6,477 nucleotides of DNA from an uncultured Oscillospiraceae bacterium. Its GTDB lineage: Bacteria; Bacillota; Clostridia; Oscillospirales; Acutalibacteraceae. Shown here in pieces: positions 1-4,671 of this stretch (the stretch's first letter is position 1; each line of letters opens with the position of its first letter). The notes beneath the pieces were generated by a model, which saw only the letters and a program-made list of their open reading frames with translations, did not search any database and was not told where the DNA came from. Where the stretch lies: the NCBI GenBank assembly GCA_900552225.1, contig URYX01000100.1:1-6477 (forward strand), given 5' to 3'. The translations under genes and the position numbers were made by a program.

Positions 1-19
1 AGCCTTTCAGACAGCCTCC

Positions 20-53
20 GAGCGTGTCAAAAACAGAGTTTTTTGACACGCTC
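20..53. repeat. Perfect 14-bp hairpin with A/T-rich inner stem
   Basis: Positions 20-33 (GAGCGTGTCAAAAA) are the exact reverse complement of 40-53, leaving a 6-nt loop (34-39). It is one of two hairpins placed back to back with only one base between them, downstream of the tetR stop codon. No T-run follows it on either strand, so it is not a classical terminator by itself, although the inner A/T stem could melt and supply U residues. It may be part of a compound bidirectional transcription end or a dispersed intergenic repeat. Confidence 0.6.
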
Positions 54-54
54 A

Positions 55-105
55 AGCAGCCCCGCAGCGGACAGTGCTTTGTCCGCTGCGGGGCTGCTGT
101 TTTCC
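55..105 (+). terminator. Strong hairpin terminator, probably for an incoming plus-strand transcript
   Basis: Positions 55-73 pair perfectly with 80-98 (19 bp, very GC-rich) around the 6-nt loop GTGCTT. On the plus strand the stem is followed by GTTTTCC, the expected U-rich end of a rho-independent terminator. On the minus strand it is followed by TTGAGCG, so it fits the plus direction better. It lies between tetR (minus) and whatever gene lies left of the window, which is therefore inferred to be convergent. It may also stop tetR mRNA from the other side. Confidence 0.7.
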
Positions 106-120
106 TGAAAAGCAGGTATT

Positions 121-675
121 TTATTGCAGGCACCGCTGCAGCAGCTCCTCGGCAAAGCCCTGGCGCAGCTCGCACAAACGGTGAAAATACTGCAGGATAT
201 CCTCCTTCATGCCGTTGCTCATCCATTCGAGGATGATTCCGAAGCATTCGCATTTATAGAGGCGGATGACCAGCTCCCGGTCCTCCTTCCGCACGGCGTG
301 ACCCTTGGTCAGCGTCTGCACATAGGAGGTGATGACGATCTCGCACACCTTCATCAGATAGTGCTCGTACAGGTCGCGGTTGCCGGAATTGTAGAGATGC
401 AGTACCGCCTTCCGATTTTGCAGGGCGAACTGAATGGCTACCTCCAGGCACTGCTCCATCGAATCGAGCGTCGGATACTGCTCGATCAGGCGATCGGCCT
501 CATCCGTCACAATCTCCTGCAGCAGCGAGGGAAGATCCTCAAAATAGTAATAGAAGGTGTTGCGGTTAATGCCGCAGGTCTGCACGATGTCCTTGACGGT
601 AATCTGCGCGAGCGGCCGCTCGTTCAGGAGCTGCAGCAGCGTCTTTTTGATGGCATCCTTGGTGAAGCTTGACAT
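121..675 (-). CDS. TetR/AcrR-family transcriptional regulator
   Basis: This 184-aa protein has the layout of a TetR-family repressor. An N-terminal helix bundle (residues 1-50) contains the helix-turn-helix at about 26-45, with the signature ITVKDIVQTCGINRNTFYYYF (the NRNTFYYYF recognition helix is typical). The rest, about 75-180, is helical and ends with FGIILEWMSNGMKEDI, resembling the C-terminal domain seen in DhaS-like TetR proteins (TetR_C_8 type). The inducer cannot be told from sequence. I chose the start MSSFTK at 675 because GAGGAGGA sits 6 nt upstream (682-689). The same frame is open further upstream, but that stretch covers the promoter. The protein is Cys-containing (for example the KCEC motif near residue 131). 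It is transcribed alone, after groEL and in the same direction. Its own strong promoter suggests an independent unit and possible autoregulation. The target genes may lie outside the window. Family assignment is firm; the specific role is unknown. Confidence 0.9.
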   Translation of the reverse strand: MSSFTKDAIKKTLLQLLNERPLAQITVKDIVQTCGINRNTFYYYFEDLPSLLQEIVTDEADRLIEQYPTLDSMEQCLEVAIQFALQNRKAVLHLYNSGNRDLYEHYLMKVCEIVITSYVQTLTKGHAVRKEDRELVIRLYKCECFGIILEWMSNGMKEDILQYFHRLCELRQGFAEELLQRCLQ

Positions 676-681
676 GGGATG

Positions 682-689
682 TCCTCCTC
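682..689 (-). promoter_or_regulatory. Ribosome binding site of tetR
   Basis: The minus strand reads GAGGAGGA, followed by a 6-nt spacer (CATCCC) and ATG at 675. This strong site decides the start codon and argues against longer versions of the open frame that reach back through the promoter. Confidence 0.85.
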
Positions 690-724
690 GGGTGTAGTCC
701 AAAACGAAATACTGCTTTATCGGA

Positions 725-753
725 AGTATACCATAAATCATTCCGCCGTGCAA
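725..753 (-). promoter_or_regulatory. Sigma-70-type promoter of the tetR gene
   Basis: Read on the minus strand, TTGCAC (748-753) and TATACT (725-730) are separated by exactly 17 bp, close to the housekeeping consensus. Transcription would start near 718, giving a leader of about 40 nt before the ATG at 675. An inverted repeat CGGAA...TTCCG (721-725 and 741-745) brackets the -10 region and is a candidate operator. Confidence 0.75.
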
Positions 754-778
754 GCGCCGCTTTTTTGACAGTCTGAGA

Positions 779-809
779 AGGGACACGGTTTCCCGTGTCC
801 CTCCTTTTT
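779..809. terminator. 10-bp perfect hairpin between groEL and tetR
   Basis: Positions 779-788 (AGGGACACGG) pair with 793-802. The T-run (CCTTTTT, 803-809) follows on the plus strand. On the minus strand, the direction of groEL transcription, the hairpin starts about 45 nt after the groEL stop, has a GAAA tetraloop (GNRA type) and is followed by TCTCAGACTG rather than U residues. It is the only obvious structure to end groESL mRNA, either as an imperfect terminator or as a 3'-end-stabilising hairpin. Some read-through into tetR is possible. Confidence 0.55.
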
Positions 810-846
810 AAGCTATTGCGGTGAACTCCGTGCAAAGCCCGGACGA

Positions 847-2475
847 TCAATACATACCGTCCATGCCGCCGGCCGGAGCCGCCGGAGCCGGCGTCGGCTC
901 CTTGATATCGGTCACGAGCGATTCGGTGGTCAGCACCATCGCCGCCACGGAGGAGGCGTTCTGCAGCGCGGAACGCGTCACCTTGGTCGGATCCACGATG
1001 CCCGCCTCAAACATATCCACATATTCCTCGGTGGCAAAGTTGAAGCCGTAGTTCTTCTTGCCCGAGCTGCGGATCTTGTCGATGATGACGCTGCCCTCGA
1101 GACCCGCGTTCAGCGCGATCTGACGTACCGGCTCCTCCAGTGCCTTCAGCACAATCTGAATGCCGGTCTTTTCGTCGCCCTCGGCCGTCTCCAGCATCTG
1201 CTTCAGCACCTCGGACGCGTTGATGACCGCCACGCCGCCGCCGGCGACAATGCCTTCCTCAACGGCCGCCTTGGTGGAGGACAGGGCGTCCTCGATGCGG
1301 AGCTTCTTCTCCTTCATTTCCACTTCCGTCGCGGCGCCGACCTTGATGACGGCTACGCCGCCGGCCAGCTTCGCCAGCCGCTCCTGCAGCTTCTCGCGGT
1401 CAAAGTCGGAGGTGGTGTTTTCAATCTGTGTGCGGATCTGAGCCACACGGGACTTGATGGCATCCTGGTCTCCGGCCCCGTCCACGATGATGGTATGCTC
1501 CTTCTGCACCTTCACCTGACGGGCGCGGCCGAGCATGTTCATGGTGGTTTCCTTCAGCTCAAGGCCCACCTCGTCGGAGATGACGGTACCGCCGGTCAGA
1601 ATGGCGATATCCTGCAGCATCTCCTTACGGCGGTCACCGAAGCCCGGCGCCTTGACGGCGACACAGGTGAATGTGCCGCGCAGCTTGTTGACGATCAGAG
1701 TCGTCAGCGCCTCGCCCTCGATGTCCTCGGCAATGATGACCAGCTTGCGGCCGGCCTGCAGCACCTGCTCGAGCAGCGGCAGAATATCCTGAATGTTGGA
1801 AATCTTCTTATCGGTGATCAGCAGATAGGCGTCGTCAATCACGGCCTCCATCTTGTCGGTATCGGTGACCATATACGGGGTCACATAGCCGCGGTCAAAC
1901 TGCATGCCTTCCACGACCTCGGAGTAGGTCTCCGCCGTCTTGGATTCCTCGATGGTGATGACGCCGTCCGCCGACACCTTCTCCATCGCCTCGGCAATCA
2001 GGTTGCCGATCTCCTCGTCGCCGGCCGAAATCGTCGCCACACGGGCAATATCCTTCGAACCGGAAACCATCTTGGCATTGTGGGCAATTTCGGCCACCAC
2101 CGCGTCCACAGCCTTCTGAATGCCGCGCTTGATGCCCATCGGGTTGGCACCGGCCACGACGTTCTTCATACCCTCGCGGATCAGAGCCTGCGCCAGCAGC
2201 GTAGCCGTCGTGGTACCGTCACCGGCGATATCGTTCGTCTTGGTAGCGACCTCCTTGACGAGCTGAGCGCCCATGTTCTCAAACGGGTTCTCAAGCTCCA
2301 CTTCCTTGGCGATGGTCACACCGTCGTTTGTAATCAGCGGAGCGCCGAATTTCTTATCCAGCACAACGTTGCGGCCGCGCGGCCCCAGTGTAATTTTCAC
2401 GGTATTGGCGAGCTGATCCACGCCGGCCTGCAGGGCCTTACGGGCTTCCTCTCCGTACAGAATCTGTTTTGCCAT
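847..2475 (-). CDS. groEL: Chaperonin GroEL (Hsp60, 60 kDa subunit)
   Basis: This 542-aa cytosolic ATP-dependent chaperonin would form the double heptameric ring that encapsulates unfolded proteins with GroES. The sequence is full length (E. coli GroEL has 548 aa) and has the family hallmarks: MAKQILYGEEARKAL start, TLGPRGRN at 29-36, ND(51)GVTIAKE, the nucleotide-binding AGDGTTTATLL loop with D86, the hinge-proximal RIED(396)AL matching the E. coli catalytic Asp398, and AAVEEGIVAGGGVA at about 403-416. In the apical domain, FDRGYVTPYM (193-202) keeps the substrate- and GroES-binding aromatic positions, with Met at 202 where E. coli has Phe204. The C terminus ends GGMDGMY, a short version of the usual Gly-Met tail. 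The start at 2475 has AAGGAGG 9 nt upstream. It is the second gene of the operon, 34 nt after groES, and so is expected to be heat- and stress-induced through the CIRCE element upstream of groES. I see no damage to key residues. Confidence 0.98.
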   Translation of the reverse strand: MAKQILYGEEARKALQAGVDQLANTVKITLGPRGRNVVLDKKFGAPLITNDGVTIAKEVELENPFENMGAQLVKEVATKTNDIAGDGTTTATLLAQALIREGMKNVVAGANPMGIKRGIQKAVDAVVAEIAHNAKMVSGSKDIARVATISAGDEEIGNLIAEAMEKVSADGVITIEESKTAETYSEVVEGMQFDRGYVTPYMVTDTDKMEAVIDDAYLLITDKKISNIQDILPLLEQVLQAGRKLVIIAEDIEGEALTTLIVNKLRGTFTCVAVKAPGFGDRRKEMLQDIAILTGGTVISDEVGLELKETTMNMLGRARQVKVQKEHTIIVDGAGDQDAIKSRVAQIRTQIENTTSDFDREKLQERLAKLAGGVAVIKVGAATEVEMKEKKLRIEDALSSTKAAVEEGIVAGGGVAVINASEVLKQMLETAEGDEKTGIQIVLKALEEPVRQIALNAGLEGSVIIDKIRSSGKKNYGFNFATEEYVDMFEAGIVDPTKVTRSALQNASSVAAMVLTTESLVTDIKEPTPAPAAPAGGMDGMY

Positions 2476-2484
2476 AAGTCATAT

Positions 2485-2491
2485 CCTCCTT
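2485..2491 (-). promoter_or_regulatory. Ribosome binding site of groEL
   Basis: AAGGAGG on the minus strand lies 9 nt before the ATG at 2475. Another ATG (2482-2480) sits only 2 nt after the site but is out of frame and opens just a 14-codon frame, so the MAKQ start is kept. Confidence 0.8.
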
Positions 2492-2509
2492 ACGTTTCCG
2501 CTTGTACTC

Positions 2510-2794
2510 TTACTCCACAATGGCGAGAATGTCGCTCTGACGCACGATGGTATATTCCTCGCCGTCCAGCTTGACCTCCGTGCCGGAATACTTGCTGGTC
2601 AGCACGCGGTTGCCCACGGCCACATACATCTGAACTTCCTTGCCGTCCACGACACCGCCCGGGCCCACAGCCACGACCTCGGCCACCTGCGGCTTCTCCT
2701 TGGCGGCGCCCGCCAGAATGATGCCGCTCTTGGTGGTTTCCTCCGCCTCGACCATTTTCAACACGACGCGATCAGCCAAAGGCTTGATAGACAT
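2510..2794 (-). CDS. groES: Co-chaperonin GroES (Hsp10)
   Basis: This 94-aa co-chaperonin would form the heptameric lid that caps GroEL and closes the folding chamber. It begins MSIKPLADRVVLK, the usual family opening. The mobile loop (about residues 17-33) carries the GroEL-binding tripeptide I25-I26-L27 within KSGIILAGAA. A VGPGG turn follows at 43-47, and the C-terminal strand YTIVRQSDILAIVE is typical. Length is normal for the family. An upstream in-frame ATG (at 2821) would add nine residues, but the MSIK start is preferred because GGGAGGA lies 7 nt before it and matches the conserved N terminus. It is first in the groES-groEL operon, 34 nt ahead of groEL, with CIRCE in its leader. Confidence 0.98.
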   Translation of the reverse strand: MSIKPLADRVVLKMVEAEETTKSGIILAGAAKEKPQVAEVVAVGPGGVVDGKEVQMYVAVGNRVLTSKYSGTEVKLDGEEYTIVRQSDILAIVE

Positions 2795-2801
2795 ATCGGT
2801 T

Positions 2802-2810
2802 TCCTCCCTT
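2802..2810 (-). promoter_or_regulatory. Ribosome binding site of groES
   Basis: AAGGGAGGA on the minus strand, with a 7-nt spacer to the ATG at 2794, fixes the MSIK start over the upstream in-frame ATG at 2821. Confidence 0.85.
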
Positions 2811-2842
2811 ATATTGTTCATTGCTATTGCTTACCGATCGTT

Positions 2843-2869
2843 TTAGCACTCATATCTCCCGAGTGCTAA
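2843..2869 (-). promoter_or_regulatory. CIRCE operator (HrcA binding site)
   Basis: The inverted repeat TTAGCACTC, 9 nt, GAGTGCTAA matches the CIRCE consensus at every arm position (2843-2851 and 2861-2869). HrcA binds this element and represses class I heat-shock operons in Firmicutes. Here it starts 4 nt downstream of the -10 box, so the predicted transcription start falls inside its proximal arm. Bound HrcA would block RNA polymerase, and the element would also form a hairpin at the very 5' end of the mRNA. hrcA itself is not in the window. Confidence 0.97.
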
Positions 2870-2873
2870 ATCT

Positions 2874-2901
2874 ATTGTAGCCCATTTTTCAAAAAAATCA
2901 A
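2874..2901 (-). promoter_or_regulatory. Promoter of groES-groEL
   Basis: On the minus strand TTGATT (2896-2901) and TACAAT (2874-2879) are 16 bp apart, a good vegetative sigma-A promoter that fits CIRCE/HrcA regulation. The predicted start is near 2867, giving a leader of about 70 nt. The upstream DNA (about 2885-2945) is strongly A/T-rich, and a 6-bp inverted repeat (2900-2905 with 2912-2917) overlaps the -35 box. Confidence 0.8.
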
Positions 2902-2948
2902 GAGGGAATTTCCTCTTTTTCAAAATTTTAACACTTTGGTCATATATT

Positions 2949-2986
2949 GGAAAACGCCCGGCGGACAAAATGTCCTCCGGGCGTTT
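2949..2986 (-). terminator. Rho-independent terminator after brnQ
   Basis: Positions 2952-2961 pair with 2977-2986 (AAACGCCCGG stem); after one mismatch, 2963-2967 pair with 2971-2975 around a 3-nt loop. On the minus strand the stem ends in TTTTCC, then A/T-rich DNA. It begins 15 nt after the brnQ stop codon and separates brnQ from the groESL promoter. Confidence 0.85.
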
Positions 2987-3000
2987 GAACACATCAGGTT

Positions 3001-4416
3001 TCAGAATTCAGTCGGTTCCGCAGAGGGCTCTGCGGCTACCTCCGCAATCGGCTTCTCCGCCTGCTGCGGACCGCGGCGCCGACGCACCGCATGAATGATA
3101 AGCCCGATACCGAGACCGACTGCGGCTGGGCAGATCCATCCGAGTCCGAGGTCAAAGAACGGCAGCAGGCCGCCCACGGAAAGCAGTGCCTCCGACACCG
3201 CATCGGGCAGCAGGCCCTGCGGCAGAGCCTTCACCAGGTCAAACACGGCCGCCGCAAGCGTAAAGCCCGTGGTCCAGGCGTAGACCGTCCGGTCGTTGCC
3301 GAACAGCCGCCCGCACAGTGCCAGCAGAATCAGGGTAATAGCCAGCGGATAGAGGAACATCAGCACCGGAATCGAATACGCAATGATGGTGTCGAGTCCG
3401 AGCGTAGCAATCAGGAACGACAGCACACAGAAGCCGATCGCCCACACCCGGTAGGACGGGCCCTTCGGGAACATGGCACTGAAGCATTCGCCGCAGCTGG
3501 TAATCAGTCCGACCGCCGTCTTCAGGCAGGCCAGAGTCACGATCACGGCCAGAATGATGGCTCCCGCATCCTTGAAATAGTGGCGGGCCACCACATGTAG
3601 CACCTCGCCGCCGTCCGCGCACATCGGATACAGCACCCGACTCTGCGCACCGACCCATGTGGTCAGAATATAGATGATCGCCATGAGTGCACAGCCGAAA
3701 ATGCCGGAGCGGATGGTATTGCCGGCCACGGCAGCCGGCTCGGTCACTCCGAGGCGTTGGATGGCATTCACCACCACGATGCCGAACGCCAGGCCCGCCA
3801 GAGCATCCATGGTGTTATACCCCTCCAGGAAGCCCTTGAAGAAGGGACCGCTCTGATAGGCCTCCTGCGGCACGACAGAGGAGACCTCTCCCATCGGGAA
3901 GATCAGCGCCGTGACGGTCAGCAGCCCGAGGCTCACCAAAAAGAGCGGTGTCAGCAGCTTCCCGACCCACAGAAGAATTTTCCCGGGACGCAGCGAGAAC
4001 CACAGCACCGCCGCAAAAAACAGGAAGGAAAATACCCAGATGACCCATCCGGCGGAGGATTCATTCTCCAGCGCAGGACGGATTCCCACCGAAAACGACG
4101 TGGAGGCACAGCGCGGAATGGCAAAGAACGGCCCGATGGTCAGATAGAGCAGGCAGGTGAAAAACAGCCCGTACTTTCTGCCGGCCTTGCTGCTCATTTC
4201 CAGCAGTCCGCTGCTGCGGCTCATGCCGAGGGCCGCCACCCCGAGCAGCGGGATACCGACGCCGGTTACGAGAAAGCCGAGTACGGCGACCCACATCCGG
4301 GAGCCGGCCGCCTGTCCCATATAGACGGGGAAAATCAGATTCCCCGCGCCGAAAAAGAGTCCGAACAGCATACTGCCGACGGACAGCGTTTCCGCAAAGC
4401 TCAATCGTTTCTTCAT
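3001..4416 (-). CDS. brnQ: Branched-chain amino acid:cation symporter (LIVCS family, BrnQ)
   Basis: This 471-aa polytopic inner membrane protein would take up leucine, isoleucine and valine, driven by Na+ or H+. The family N terminus is clear: SVGSMLFGLFFGAGNLIFPVYMG (residues 12-34), followed by about a dozen hydrophobic segments. Other recognisable family blocks are LTIGPFFAIPRCASTSF (92-108) and the GYNTMDALAGLAFGIVVVNAI stretch (199-219). The last helix ends near residue 443 at a basic RRRR cluster. A hydrophilic Ala/Glu/Pro-rich tail of about 25 residues then follows, which makes the protein slightly longer than the usual 430-450 aa. The start MKKRLSF at 4416 matches the family and leaves a short charged N terminus before helix 1. 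The frame is open 12 codons further upstream, but that extension is not hydrophobic or conserved-looking. The Shine-Dalgarno is weak (GAGAAAG at a long distance). The gene stands alone, with its own promoter and terminator. Substrate specificity within Leu/Ile/Val is not readable from sequence. Confidence 0.95.
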   Translation of the reverse strand: MKKRLSFAETLSVGSMLFGLFFGAGNLIFPVYMGQAAGSRMWVAVLGFLVTGVGIPLLGVAALGMSRSSGLLEMSSKAGRKYGLFFTCLLYLTIGPFFAIPRCASTSFSVGIRPALENESSAGWVIWVFSFLFFAAVLWFSLRPGKILLWVGKLLTPLFLVSLGLLTVTALIFPMGEVSSVVPQEAYQSGPFFKGFLEGYNTMDALAGLAFGIVVVNAIQRLGVTEPAAVAGNTIRSGIFGCALMAIIYILTTWVGAQSRVLYPMCADGGEVLHVVARHYFKDAGAIILAVIVTLACLKTAVGLITSCGECFSAMFPKGPSYRVWAIGFCVLSFLIATLGLDTIIAYSIPVLMFLYPLAITLILLALCGRLFGNDRTVYAWTTGFTLAAAVFDLVKALPQGLLPDAVSEALLSVGGLLPFFDLGLGWICPAAVGLGIGLIIHAVRRRRGPQQAEKPIAEVAAEPSAEPTEF

Positions 4417-4479
4417 GTGATACCCGCTTTCTCTGAGTTTTCGCCAACACAAGGCGCCGCTAAACGGTGGTTTTCCGCT

Positions 4480-4499
4480 TTTCCCGAAATTCCGGGAAA
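4480..4499 (-). other. Small hairpin in the brnQ leader
   Basis: TTTCCCG at 4480-4486 pairs with 4493-4499, extendable by a G-U pair to leave a 4-nt loop. It lies in the roughly 95-nt untranslated leader between the brnQ promoter and start codon. There is no run of U after it and no T-box sequence, so a regulatory role is uncertain. Confidence 0.4.
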
Positions 4500-4516
4500 T
4501 AATAAACGGTTTTTAA

Positions 4517-4545
4517 AGCATACCATATTTAGCGAAAAAAAGCAA
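4517..4545 (-). promoter_or_regulatory. Promoter of brnQ
   Basis: Minus-strand TTGCTT (4540-4545) and TATGCT (4517-4522) are separated by exactly 17 bp in an A/T-rich stretch. Transcription would start around 4510 and give a leader of about 95 nt. That is too short for a complete T-box riboswitch, a common control of amino acid transporters in this phylum. Confidence 0.65.
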
Positions 4546-4607
4546 CAGCGTATTACCGTTTTAAAAGAAAAAAGTGAAAAGAGCCTCTTTCGGTAAGGCA
4601 GAGCGGG

Positions 4608-4645
4608 ACAAAAACAGGCCGCGGGCATAAACCCGCGACCTGTTT
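4608..4645 (-). terminator. Rho-independent terminator after the surface-protein gene
   Basis: Positions 4612-4625 pair with 4632-4645 (AAACAGG-CGCGGG stem, 14 bp with one U-G wobble) around a 6-nt loop. On the minus strand the stem runs into TTTTTGTCC. It starts about 27 nt after the stop codon at 4672 and separates this gene from the brnQ promoter. Confidence 0.88.
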
Positions 4646-4671
4646 CAAGCGTTTTGACGGTCTTTTTTCGT

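Noticed and set aside
24..236. Plus-strand 70-codon frame starting in the left hairpin pair
   Set aside because: It runs through two perfect hairpins and a terminator and into the 3' end of tetR. No ribosome binding site was seen.
124..672. Plus-strand 182-codon frame opposite tetR
   Set aside because: It mirrors tetR almost end to end. The tetR protein has clear family motifs, while the mirrored translation has none.
676..786. Longer tetR reading frame starting at 786 or 741
   Set aside because: It would translate through the promoter elements (725-753). The strong ribosome binding site at 682-689 points to the ATG at 675.
1495..2574. 359-codon plus-strand open frame opposite groEL and the end of groES
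   Set aside because: It is antisense to the conserved groEL sequence, His/Leu/Arg-rich in composition, and without a ribosome binding site. It is an artefact of codon bias.
3757..4596. Plus-strand 279-codon frame opposite brnQ and its promoter
   Set aside because: It is a shadow of brnQ that runs through the brnQ promoter and has a charged, non-protein-like composition.
4417..4671. T-box riboswitch upstream of brnQ
   Set aside because: T-boxes often control amino acid transporters in Firmicutes, but the leader is only about 95 nt, lacks the conserved T-box sequence and has no leader terminator.
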